Below, one piece after another: positions 15,023-22,440 of a stretch of 25,023 nucleotides of DNA. The stretch's first letter is position 1. Every line of letters begins with the position of its first letter. Below the pieces are notes generated by a model. That model did no database searches. It saw only the letters and a program-made list of their open reading frames with translations, and had not been told where the DNA came from. The DNA is taken from the NCBI RefSeq assembly GCF_937967675.1, contig NZ_CALBSN010000121.1, positions 1 through 25,023 of the forward strand, given 5' to 3'. The translations under genes were made by a program, and so were the position numbers. Source of the stretch: an uncultured Flavobacterium sp. Its GTDB lineage: Bacteria > Bacteroidota > Bacteroidia > Flavobacteriales > Flavobacteriaceae.

Positions 15023-15322
15023 ATGATTAAGTATACCATTCTTGCAGACCCAAAAGTTAAGGATGATTTAAAAGAGGTGCGAGATTTTTTAAACTCCAGA
15101 AGAAAAGGTTTGGGTAAAAAATTCTTAACAGAATATAGAACAACTATAGAACACCTGCAAAAAACACCAAATTTTCAAGTTAGATATAATGATATTCATT
15201 GTTTACCGATGAAGACTTTTAAATACATGATTCATTTTAAAGTTGACGAGGTAAATAAAACAATTCATTTATATGCGGTCCTTTCAACTTATTTGAATCC
15301 TTCTGATCATTGGATAAAATAA
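15023..15322 (+). CDS. RelE/ParE-family toxin
   Basis: The 99-residue protein has the ParE/RelE layout: a first strand (YTILADPKVKDDLKEVRDFLN), a second long helix (GKKFLTEYRTTIEHLQKTP), then a sheet with VRYNDIHCLPMKTFKYMIHFKVDE and TIHLYAVLSTYLNP. ParE members poison gyrase and RelE members cleave mRNA on ribosomes; which applies here cannot be read from the sequence. The final beta-strand region (AVLSTYLNPSDHW) fits the ParE-like branch common in Bacteroidota. It is translationally close to the antitoxin gene. Confidence 0.85.
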   Translation: MIKYTILADPKVKDDLKEVRDFLNSRRKGLGKKFLTEYRTTIEHLQKTPNFQVRYNDIHCLPMKTFKYMIHFKVDEVNKTIHLYAVLSTYLNPSDHWIK

Positions 15323-15346
15323 ATTTAGAAGCAAAGTTGTTATAGA

Positions 15347-15655
15347 TTACTTTTTCTTAAGTAATTCGTTGTATTCTTCCAATAACTTCAAATACTTGTT
15401 TTTCCAATACGCTTCTTCTTTAGAGTAATTTAGACTAGTATCATTCAAAACGTGAGGTTTTAGTGTTTCAATTTCATCTGAAAAGTCATAATGTAGTATA
15501 GACCCTATTTGTAAAACAGTATCTATAGAAACTGTAGGGTTTTCAAACAGCAAATAAACCCATCTTCTACTTTTTCCCATACGTTTGGCTAGCTCTGTTA
15601 TGGGAAAGCCACTTTTATACACTGCCTCTTTGATTATTTCGCCTCGATGTTGCAT
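15347..15655 (-). CDS. HTH (XRE-like) DNA-binding regulator with C-terminal coiled coil
   Basis: The 102-residue protein has an N-terminal helix-turn-helix (about residues 5-55): IIKEAVYKSGFPITELAKRMGKSRRWVYLLFENPTVSIDTVLQIGSIL. A charged helix at the C-terminus (EAYWKNKYLKLLEEYNELLK) could form a dimerising coiled coil. It is small and similar to repressors found beside mobile genes. Palindromes at 15670-15681 and 15682-15697 overlap its predicted promoter, which suggests autorepression. The -7 box on the minus strand (15667-15660) is so close to ATG 15655 that the message may be nearly leaderless. It is convergent with the toxin gene and divergent from the DUF1036 gene. Confidence 0.85.
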   Translation of the reverse strand: MQHRGEIIKEAVYKSGFPITELAKRMGKSRRWVYLLFENPTVSIDTVLQIGSILHYDFSDEIETLKPHVLNDTSLNYSKEEAYWKNKYLKLLEEYNELLKKK

Positions 15656-15659
15656 AATA

Positions 15660-15714
15660 CAAAATTATGCTCACTTGTGAGTACGTAAAATTACGTATTT
15701 TATACATATATGTA
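15660..15714 (-). promoter_or_regulatory. HTH-gene promoter with three palindromic operator candidates
   Basis: On the minus strand TAATTTTG (15667-15660) matches the -7 consensus. Upstream of it come three inverted repeats in a row: CTCACTTGTGAG (15670-15681), TACGTAAAATTACGTA (15682-15697, 7-bp arms) and TACATATATGTA (15703-15714, perfect). The first fills the spacer between -33 and -7 and the second covers the -33 region. Confidence 0.6.
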
Positions 15715-15757
15715 AACTAATGGGGAAATATTTGTAAAATATGATAAAATTATTTAT

Positions 15758-15765
15758 TAGATTTG
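15758..15765 (+). promoter_or_regulatory. -7 promoter box TAGATTTG of the DUF1036 gene
   Basis: A perfect TAnnTTTG match with TTTG at 15731-15734, 27 bases upstream, as a -33 element. It lies 31 bases before ATG 15797 and probably drives the whole plus-strand run that follows. Confidence 0.65.
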
Positions 15766-15796
15766 TGAAGTTAAAAGGTTTAAAAAATAAATACTT

Positions 15797-16690
15797 ATGA
15801 AAAAAATATTAGGAATATTGATTTTATCATTTTTTTTGATTTCAAATAAAACTGAAGCAAAAACAACAATTTGTGAAATTACTTTTTATGCAGGGAATAT
15901 TAAGTATGATTGTTTAATGATACTTAATGATACATATAGTTATGGAAATAATTATATGAGAGTTGCTTACACAATAAACGGGAATTACATAGTTATAAAT
16001 CAACGATTAAGTATTGAAAAGCAATCGCTCCCAGATGGGAACACTTATATAACTGCTTCTGGTTATGCAGTTAGATTTATAACAAATTCATTTGGGCAAA
16101 CTTATAATCCAGATAAATTAAGTGTTTTAATAAACGCTGCTGGAGATATAGACCAACCAAAAATGGGTGATGCTACTAATGCCATGATGCCAGTGAGTTA
16201 TTTTAAAGATATTTCCAATGATAGATTAGATTATACTTACTTAAAGCGTTTTTTTCTAGACGGAGAACCTGAATTGTATTTATTGTCTTCCAATAATTCT
16301 AATGCTGTTCAAATTGCCCCTCAAACAACTTATAATACTCCAACTTCTCAAGCTTCTACTTTAATAGAGTTTTACAATAATACAGGTTCTGAAATTAGTG
16401 CTTGTTATGCCTATTATGACAATAACGACAAATGCTGGACTTCAGTAGGGTGGTATACAATACAGCCATATAGTAATAGAACAATTGATATTGGAAATTA
16501 CACAGGTAATATCTATATAAGAGGACGACAAGGATTAGTAACCGAATGGGGGTCTGGTGATGGGCAATTTTGTGTTGATGCTACTCAAGCTTTTAAAATA
16601 AAATTTGCCGATACTAAAGATTGTTGGAGTAAAAAGAAGTTTACTAAAAGAAATGTAGTTCCCGGTGTAAATAAATGGACTTTTAATTAA
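15797..16690 (+). CDS. Secreted protein with C-terminal DUF1036-like domain
   Basis: The 297-residue protein starts with a signal peptide (MKKILGILILSFFLISNKTEA). I do not recognise residues about 22-185, which contain many Tyr and Asn and two early Cys. From about residue 192 it resembles DUF1036, a domain of small periplasmic proteins: IEFYNNTGSEISACYAYYD, WTSVGWYTIQPYSNRTIDIG, a GNIYIRGRQG strand, FCVDATQAFKI, then DCWSKKKF. The function of DUF1036 is unknown. The gene is the first of a plus-strand run; an unknown small gene starts seven bases after its stop. Low-complexity AT-rich codon use matches its neighbours to about 17.4 kb and suggests an accessory origin. Confidence 0.8.
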   Translation: MKKILGILILSFFLISNKTEAKTTICEITFYAGNIKYDCLMILNDTYSYGNNYMRVAYTINGNYIVINQRLSIEKQSLPDGNTYITASGYAVRFITNSFGQTYNPDKLSVLINAAGDIDQPKMGDATNAMMPVSYFKDISNDRLDYTYLKRFFLDGEPELYLLSSNNSNAVQIAPQTTYNTPTSQASTLIEFYNNTGSEISACYAYYDNNDKCWTSVGWYTIQPYSNRTIDIGNYTGNIYIRGRQGLVTEWGSGDGQFCVDATQAFKIKFADTKDCWSKKKFTKRNVVPGVNKWTFN

Positions 16691-16697
16691 AAAGAAT

Positions 16698-16970
16698 ATG
16701 ATAACATTAGAAAAACTAAACAAATCTATTGATGAAACTCTTTTTGAACCTCATTTATTACCTGTATATGAGTATATATTAATGCCAAATATTGGTTCAA
16801 ATGATTTTGAAAATTTTAGAAAAATGTATATCCAAAATAATGGTAAAAATTTAGAGGAATTTAATAACAAATTAGAACCTTTAACAGTTTATGCGGTTTT
16901 TAAAAACGAAAATAACAATCCATCTTATCTTTTTGAACCAATAAATAGTATTAAACAAGTAAACCCTTAA
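16698..16970 (+). CDS. Small protein of unknown function, probably shortened by an in-frame stop
   Basis: The 90-residue soluble protein (MITLEKLNKSIDETLFEPHL...) has no signal peptide, membrane segment or motif I recognise. It begins seven bases after the DUF1036 gene. Beyond its TAA (16968-16970) the same frame continues with KSIEDLQKEAMEKFND to a stop at 17019-17021. This is a well-formed amphipathic helix, and its end overlaps the first ATG (17014) of the next gene. The TAA is thus likely a recent nonsense mutation, or the shortened form is functional. It could be a partner of the secreted DUF1036 protein, but only proximity suggests this. Confidence 0.65.
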   Translation: MITLEKLNKSIDETLFEPHLLPVYEYILMPNIGSNDFENFRKMYIQNNGKNLEEFNNKLEPLTVYAVFKNENNNPSYLFEPINSIKQVNP

Positions 16971-17025
16971 AAATCTATTGAAGACTTGCAAAAAGAAGCA
17001 ATGGAAAAATTTAATGATTAATAAA

Positions 17026-17340
17026 ATGAATAAGAAAATAAACATAATAAAGTTTAAGACTTTAATCTTTTCAAGTGATTTATTTGAAATAAAAGATAAC
17101 GTTATAGATATTTCTTTAGGAAATTTAATCCTTGTAAATGGATATTTTACTGAAACTGAGTCACCAATTTTTTGGGCATGGTTTAAAGTAATAAATCACG
17201 AAAAAATAATTTTAGGAATTAGCAACTCAGAACAAAGTATAGAGAATGAGAGCGTTTTAAATAAAATAGGGGATTGTATTATTAAAAGTGGCACTAATAT
17301 AAAAGATGCTGAGGAAAAGATATTAAATATTTACAACTAA
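17026..17340 (+). CDS. Small protein of unknown function
   Basis: The 104-residue protein (MNKKINIIKFKTLIFSS...) alternates beta strands and loops and ends in a helix (IKDAEEKILNIYN). It has no signal peptide and no motif I recognise. ATG 17014 in the same frame is an alternative start overlapping the end of the preceding frame; an upstream TTG (16978) is unlikely because it would overlap the preceding helix. The protease gene begins 23 bases after its stop. Its size and position would suit a cytoplasmic partner of a secreted neighbour, but this is only a guess. Confidence 0.65.
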   Translation: MNKKINIIKFKTLIFSSDLFEIKDNVIDISLGNLILVNGYFTETESPIFWAWFKVINHEKIILGISNSEQSIENESVLNKIGDCIIKSGTNIKDAEEKILNIYN

Positions 17341-17363
17341 AAAAATCAATAATAAAATCAATC

Positions 17364-19613
17364 ATGAAAAACAAAATTACCCTTTTACTAAATCTTCTAA
17401 TGCTTTTATTAAGCATTAACCTATTTTCACAACAAATTTTTACTGATGAATCAAGAATTATAAAAATTGATAGTAAATCAGAAAATTCTAAACTTTCACT
17501 TGTTACAAAATCTATTTTATTACAAGCGAAACAAAATAAAAACAATTCTATTACAGAGGTAAATTTGAATAGTTTATTAAGAATTACACTTTTATTTGAT
17601 GGAGATTGTACAAATTTTAATAGCTCAAATATTTTATCTGATATTTCTAAAATATCTGATAATATTTCAACAGCATTTATTAAAGTACAAGACTTACCCC
17701 TTTTAGAAAGTATGCAATGTTTAAAATATGCTGATATAGGTGAAAAATTAGAATTAGAAGTAAGTAATGCAAGAAATACAACTAATACGAATTCTGTGCA
17801 CTCAGGTACAGGTTTAAGTCAATCCTATACAGGAATAGGTGTAGTTGTTGGCGTTATAGATAATGGTTTTGATTATACACATCCAAATTTTAAAGATAGT
17901 AATGGAAATTTAAGAATTTCCAGAGTTTGGGAGCAAAATAATTCAAATGGTAATTCACCTAGTCCATTTAATTATGGTTCACAGTTTATTGGCTCACAAG
18001 CAATAATAAATGAGTTATACGATATGCCAAATTTCTCTCACGGTACACACGTTACGGGAATTGCTACTGGTTCTGGAAATGGAAATCCTAATTTATTAAA
18101 AGGAATGGCTCCTGATGCAGATATAATTTTAGTTTCAAATGCAAGTGATTTAGATGGGGAAATTGCAGGAACAGCAAATAGTACAAAATTAATTGATGCA
18201 ATCAATTATATAAAAAATTATGCAAATTCGGTCAATAAGCCAGCTGTAATCAATATGAGTTTTGGTACAAATCTTGGTCCACATGATGGTACTGATTTAT
18301 TAAGTACAGGATTAAATTCATTTGCAACAAATCAAGGATTGATTTTGGTTAAGTCTGCAGGTAATGATGGCGCTAAAAAGAAACATGTTGTTAATGTTTT
18401 TACAGGTAATCAAACTAAATTTATTTTGAATAATGTAAATAATGGTTCTTCCAAAATTGATATTTGGGGAAATAATCAAGGAGCTAATAGTGCTTTTGGT
18501 ATTACTATTGGGGTTTATAATATCTCAACTCAAACTTTTGAATCCACAAATGTGCTTCAATTCATTGTTAATGGTAATTTAAACTTTCAAAATCCATACA
18601 CTTTAGTTGATGTTGATTCTGGTTTATTTAATGATGATAATTGGTTCATTACATTAAGTTCAGAAATAAATCCATTGAACAATAGACCTCATTTAAGAAT
18701 TACATGTAATACCCTAAATGATACTTCAACTGATTTTTTGGTTGTTTCAATACAATCTATCGATGACACAATTCATTCATGGTGTAATGAATGTGAATTT
18801 TATAATCCAACAGGTTTTAATTTTACGGAAGGAGATGATTTTTTTTCAATCACTGAGCCAGGCAATGCAAGTGGAGTAATAACAGTTGGTTCTTATAATG
18901 TAACAAATGAAAATCCTTTTCCTGGAATAAACGGAACTCTTTCGTCTTTTTCAAGCAAAGGACCTCGTACAGATTTTTTAATCAAACCAGATGTAACTGC
19001 GCCAGGAAATAGAATTGTTTCTTCTTTAAACTCATTTGACACCACTTATCAATCTGGTGGAATAAGTTTTAGCGATGTAACCAATCCTTATGGTACACAT
19101 TCTTATGGTAAAATGCAAGGTACTTCAATGGCCGCTCCAGTTGTAACAGGTATTGTAGCATTATGGCTACAAGCATTTCCTCAACTTACTGTAAATAATG
19201 TAAGGTCAATTATTGCTAATACTGCAATTACTCAATCGCCTGTATCAGATCCATTCCTATTTTATGGCACAACCTATTCAACACCACCTAATGTAAAGTG
19301 GGGTTATGGTAAAATAGATGCTTTAGCTGGTATGCAATTAATTGAACAAGCTTTAAACGTAGATACTTTCGATACCACAAATAATTTCATTGTGTACCCC
19401 AACCCAACGTCTTCAAAAATTTTCATCACTTCAAAAGAGTATGTGTCGTCTTATGAAATTTACAACACCTTAGGGCAAAAAGTAAAAGAAGGCAGTTTTA
19501 ATGCCGTTTTAGAGCAAGAAGAATTAGATTTAACCGAACTACAAAGTGGCTTGTACATCCTAAATTTTAGAGGGGAGAAAGTAAATAAAACGGTTAGGAT
19601 TGTTAAACAGTAA
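17364..19613 (+). CDS. Secreted subtilisin-like (S8) serine protease with type IX secretion sorting domain
   Basis: The 749-residue protein has a signal peptide ending LSINLFSQQ and a short N-terminal prodomain-like region (about 24-150). The S8 triad is intact: Asp166 in GVVVGVIDNGFDYTHP, His226 in SHGTHVTGIATGSG, Ser588 in GKMQGTSMAAPVVTG, with the oxyanion region in VKSAGNDG. His and Ser are 362 residues apart because a beta-rich insertion of roughly 150-200 residues follows the AGN segment, as in several Bacteroidota subtilases. The last 75 or so residues form a type A T9SS sorting domain (VYPNPTSSKIFI ... YNTLGQKVKEG ... LQSGLYILNFRGEKVNKTVR). The enzyme is therefore expected to cross the outer membrane by T9SS and act on or outside the cell surface. 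Substrate unknown. Confidence 0.95.
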   Translation: MKNKITLLLNLLMLLLSINLFSQQIFTDESRIIKIDSKSENSKLSLVTKSILLQAKQNKNNSITEVNLNSLLRITLLFDGDCTNFNSSNILSDISKISDNISTAFIKVQDLPLLESMQCLKYADIGEKLELEVSNARNTTNTNSVHSGTGLSQSYTGIGVVVGVIDNGFDYTHPNFKDSNGNLRISRVWEQNNSNGNSPSPFNYGSQFIGSQAIINELYDMPNFSHGTHVTGIATGSGNGNPNLLKGMAPDADIILVSNASDLDGEIAGTANSTKLIDAINYIKNYANSVNKPAVINMSFGTNLGPHDGTDLLSTGLNSFATNQGLILVKSAGNDGAKKKHVVNVFTGNQTKFILNNVNNGSSKIDIWGNNQGANSAFGITIGVYNISTQTFESTNVLQFIVNGNLNFQNPYTLVDVDSGLFNDDNWFITLSSEINPLNNRPHLRITCNTLNDTSTDFLVVSIQSIDDTIHSWCNECEFYNPTGFNFTEGDDFFSITEPGNASGVITVGSYNVTNENPFPGINGTLSSFSSKGPRTDFLIKPDVTAPGNRIVSSLNSFDTTYQSGGISFSDVTNPYGTHSYGKMQGTSMAAPVVTGIVALWLQAFPQLTVNNVRSIIANTAITQSPVSDPFLFYGTTYSTPPNVKWGYGKIDALAGMQLIEQALNVDTFDTTNNFIVYPNPTSSKIFITSKEYVSSYEIYNTLGQKVKEGSFNAVLEQEELDLTELQSGLYILNFRGEKVNKTVRIVKQ

Positions 19614-19624
19614 ATCAAGAAAAT

Positions 19625-20773
19625 ATGAATACAATGAAACCAAAATTTTTAGCTATTTTATTAACCACAATACTATTAGGTTGTTCTTCAAGTGATGATT
19701 CAGTTACAGAAGTTGCGCCTTTAGCCCCAACCAATTTAACAGGCGTTCTTTTAAATAGTCAGGTTACTTTATCTTGGGTGGATAATGCAACAAATGAAAC
19801 AGGATTTAAAATAGAGAGAAAAGTAGGTGCAGGCACTTATAGTTTAATAAGTACAGTGGGTTCAAATATTACCACATATACTGATGCAAGTGTTGCAACT
19901 GGACAAACATATACTTATAGAGTATATTCGTATAATGCAATTGGTAATTCAACCAATTATTCAAATGAATTTACGATATCAATTCCAACTCCAATTGCAC
20001 TTCCGACTGTTACAACTTCAACTATAACATCTATTATGCCTACAACTGCTAATTCTGGAGGTAATATAACTTCTGATGGAGGAGCATCGGTTACTGCAAG
20101 AGGTGTAGTTTGGAGTACTTCTCAAAATCCAACAGTTGCATTATCAACTAAAACTACTGACGGCACAGGAACAGGTGCTTTTACAAGTAATATTACTGGT
20201 TTGTCTCCAAATACACAATATTATATTAGAGCTTATGCAACAAATAGTGCTGGTACAGCTTACGGGAATGAAATAAGTTTTACTACAATGCCAACAATAG
20301 GACAAACTTATCAAGGAGGCGTTATTGCTTATATTTTACAGCCTGGTGACCCAGGTTATGTTGCAGGTGAGTTTCATGGTTTAATTTCTGCAACCACAGA
20401 CCAAATTATAAATATTACTTGGAATTGGGGTGGAAGTACTGTGTCAACAGGAGCTACTGGAACAGCTTTAGGAACAGGAAATTCAAATACAAACACAATA
20501 GTTAATGTCTATGGTAGTGGAACTTATGCGGCTAAATTGTGTTTTGATTTAGTGTTAAATGGCTATAGTGATTGGTATTTACCAAGTAGAGAAGAAATGA
20601 GTAAAATGATACTTAATAAAAATGCTATTGGTGGATTTTCAAGCGCAAATTACTGGAGCTCAAGTGAATTTTCTGGGACAAATGCTTATTATTCAAATTT
20701 TACAAGCGGAAGTGCTAATTTAATAGGTGCAAAGAATACGGTTGCGAATGTGAGGGCGGTAAGGTCATTCTAA
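19625..20773 (+). CDS. Lipoprotein with fibronectin type III repeats and C-terminal DUF1566-like domain
   Basis: The 382-residue protein has a lipoprotein signal with Cys20 (TTILLGC) followed by SSSDD, a Ser/Asp-rich start typical of surface-exported Bacteroidota lipoproteins. Domains in order: a fibronectin III module (about 33-120: APTNLTGVLL ... VTLSWVDNATNETGFKIER ... YTYRVYSYNAIGNS), a second Ig/FN3-like module (about 125-222: GVVWSTSQNPTV ... YYIRAYATNSAGTAYGNE), and a C-terminal DUF1566-like domain (SDWYLPSREEMSKM ... YWSSSEFSG ... VRAVRSF). Such proteins usually serve as surface adhesins or binding proteins. It follows the protease gene after 11 bases; ATG 19634 is an alternative start. 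Confidence 0.9.
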   Translation: MNTMKPKFLAILLTTILLGCSSSDDSVTEVAPLAPTNLTGVLLNSQVTLSWVDNATNETGFKIERKVGAGTYSLISTVGSNITTYTDASVATGQTYTYRVYSYNAIGNSTNYSNEFTISIPTPIALPTVTTSTITSIMPTTANSGGNITSDGGASVTARGVVWSTSQNPTVALSTKTTDGTGTGAFTSNITGLSPNTQYYIRAYATNSAGTAYGNEISFTTMPTIGQTYQGGVIAYILQPGDPGYVAGEFHGLISATTDQIINITWNWGGSTVSTGATGTALGTGNSNTNTIVNVYGSGTYAAKLCFDLVLNGYSDWYLPSREEMSKMILNKNAIGGFSSANYWSSSEFSGTNAYYSNFTSGSANLIGAKNTVANVRAVRSF

Positions 20774-20794
20774 TTTTAACTTGTTTGAATAAAG

Positions 20795-21289
20795 ATGAGA
20801 ATAGGTAGTTATATAGCTTTTACTGTGTTTATTTCATTTCTCTCCTGCCAAAACAACCAAAAAGTAAAACAGGTAAAAGATGGTACAATTGCCATTCAAG
20901 AATATGATACACCTCCATCTAAAATAGAAATGAGTTTGTCAGAAGAAGACAGTTTGCTGTATCATGAAGTAGTGGCAGATTATGGGAATTATTGGGAAAC
21001 AACAATAAATAATCAAAAAAAGTATGTTGTGTTTGACTTTTATTCAGGAAAAATTTTGGTTTACATTAATAAAGATAAAAAAGCAATATCTAATAACGAA
21101 TCCTCAGATTATAATTTTTATTGGGAAAGAGACACTTTAAATCCATATAAAATAATTGGTATTTACAGTGAAATAGATAAAGACACTTTGCTTTTTTGGA
21201 ATTATAATCCAAAAACTAAACAACTAATCGATGAAAAAGGTTTAAATTATTATAGAAGGACTTTTAAAAATCAACTTAATTTGGAATAA
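20795..21289 (+). CDS. Small lipoprotein of unknown function
   Basis: The 164-residue protein has a short lipoprotein signal (AFTVFISFLSC, Cys18). The mature part is acidic, tyrosine-rich and probably beta-structured (KYVVFDFYSGKILVYINKDKK; YNFYWERDTLNPYKIIGIYS; KDTLLFWNYNPKTKQL). I do not recognise the family. It lies 21 bases after the fibronectin lipoprotein gene and closes the plus-strand run of envelope genes. Confidence 0.75.
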   Translation: MRIGSYIAFTVFISFLSCQNNQKVKQVKDGTIAIQEYDTPPSKIEMSLSEEDSLLYHEVVADYGNYWETTINNQKKYVVFDFYSGKILVYINKDKKAISNNESSDYNFYWERDTLNPYKIIGIYSEIDKDTLLFWNYNPKTKQLIDEKGLNYYRRTFKNQLNLE

Positions 21290-21345
21290 GAAAATCTTCA
21301 GAATTTAATTTAGGGTTTATACTTTTAAACTTCTAAACAAAAACT

Positions 21346-21353
21346 TATCTTTG
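21346..21353 (+). promoter_or_regulatory. -7 promoter box TATCTTTG of the PfkB-family kinase gene
   Basis: A perfect TAnnTTTG match lies 23 bases before ATG 21377. It marks a new transcription unit after the accessory run. Confidence 0.65.
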
Positions 21354-21376
21354 CGCCTTATTTCAAATTCATATTG

Positions 21377-22306
21377 ATGAACAAATTATTGATAGTAGGA
21401 ACAGTAGCTTTTGATGCTATTGAAACCCCTTTCGGGAAAACAGATAAAATTTTAGGTGGAGCCGCAACTTACATTGGTTTAGCTTCTAACTTTTTTAATG
21501 TAGATGCAGCAGTAGTTTCTGTGGTTGGTGAAGATTTTCCAAAGGAATATTTAGATTTATTAGAAAGTAAAGGAGTAAATATCGAAGGAATTGAAATCGT
21601 AAAAGGTGGGAAAACGTTCTTTTGGAGTGGAAAATACCACAACGATTTAAATTCTCGTGACACTTTAGTTACAGAATTAAATGTTTTGGCCGATTTTAAT
21701 CCAGTGGTACCACAAGCCTATAAAAATTCTGATGTAGTTTTATTAGGAAACTTACACCCAATTGTACAATCAGGGGTTTTAAACCAAATGTCTGAAAGAC
21801 CTAAATTAGTTGTTTTAGACACCATGAACTTTTGGATGGATTGTGCTTTACCAGAATTATTAGATGTTATTAAACGTGTAGATGTAATCACTATCAACGA
21901 TGAAGAAGCGCGTCAGTTATCAGGAGAATATTCTTTGGTAAAAGCGGCAGCTAAAATTCATACGATGGGACCAAAATACGTGGTTATCAAAAAAGGGGAA
22001 CATGGAGCCTTATTGTTCCATAATAAAGATGTATTCTTTGCTCCAGCTTTACCATTAGAAGAAGTGTTTGATCCAACAGGTGCTGGTGATACTTTTGCTG
22101 GTGGTTTTGCAGGTTACATTGCGCAATCAGAAAACATTTCATTTGGAAATATGAAAAATGCCATTATTTATGGTTCTAACTTAGCGTCTTTCTGCGTGGA
22201 AAGATTTGGAACTGAAAGAATGGAAAATTTAGATAGAAAAGAGGTAAACACACGTTTACAGCAATTCAAATCTTTAACACAATTTGAAATTGAATTAGAC
22301 GAATAA
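21377..22306 (+). CDS. PfkB-family carbohydrate/nucleoside kinase
   Basis: The 309-residue kinase is of ribokinase fold. The N-terminal part has the substrate-side motif GGAATYIGLASNFF (about 27-40). PfkB signature 2, DPTGAGDTFAGGFAG, ends the active site with catalytic Asp238 preceded by the GAG anion hole. It phosphorylates a sugar or nucleoside with ATP; the exact substrate cannot be read. Its position just before a purF-like gene makes a nucleoside or ribose substrate attractive, but a terminator separates the two genes. ATG 21377 is preferred over the adjoining TTG 21374. Confidence 0.92.
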   Translation: MNKLLIVGTVAFDAIETPFGKTDKILGGAATYIGLASNFFNVDAAVVSVVGEDFPKEYLDLLESKGVNIEGIEIVKGGKTFFWSGKYHNDLNSRDTLVTELNVLADFNPVVPQAYKNSDVVLLGNLHPIVQSGVLNQMSERPKLVVLDTMNFWMDCALPELLDVIKRVDVITINDEEARQLSGEYSLVKAAAKIHTMGPKYVVIKKGEHGALLFHNKDVFFAPALPLEEVFDPTGAGDTFAGGFAGYIAQSENISFGNMKNAIIYGSNLASFCVERFGTERMENLDRKEVNTRLQQFKSLTQFEIELDE

Positions 22307-22311
22307 AAACG

Positions 22312-22337
22312 TGCCTCGAATTTTCGGGGCATTTTTT
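22312..22337 (+). terminator. Rho-independent terminator after the PfkB-family kinase gene
   Basis: The stem TGCCTCGAA / TTCGGGGCA (one T-G wobble) has a very short loop and is followed by T6, beginning five bases after the stop codon. Confidence 0.85.
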
Positions 22338-22357
22338 GTTTGAAAAATAATAAATAA

Positions 22358-22400
22358 AACACATAGAGATATAGTTTGATTTTCTATGAATCTATGTGTT
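22358..22400. repeat. Imperfect palindrome upstream of purF (REP-like)
   Basis: The arms AACACATAGA (22358-22367) and TCTATGTGTT (22391-22400) are perfect over 10 bp. Inside them a 3x3 internal loop is followed by ATAG / CTAT. CATAGA/TCTATG palindromes of this type are familiar intergenic repeats in Flavobacterium. It lies 40 bases before ATG 22441, so it would be in the 5' leader or at the promoter. Confidence 0.6.
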
Positions 22401-22440
22401 AAAAAAGAAAATACAACAACCTACAACAACACAACTACTT

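Noticed and set aside
22321..22440. Purine riboswitch upstream of purF
   Set aside because: The leader is short, and its only structure is the CATAGA/TCTATG palindrome; no three-way junction or conserved purine-aptamer core is seen.
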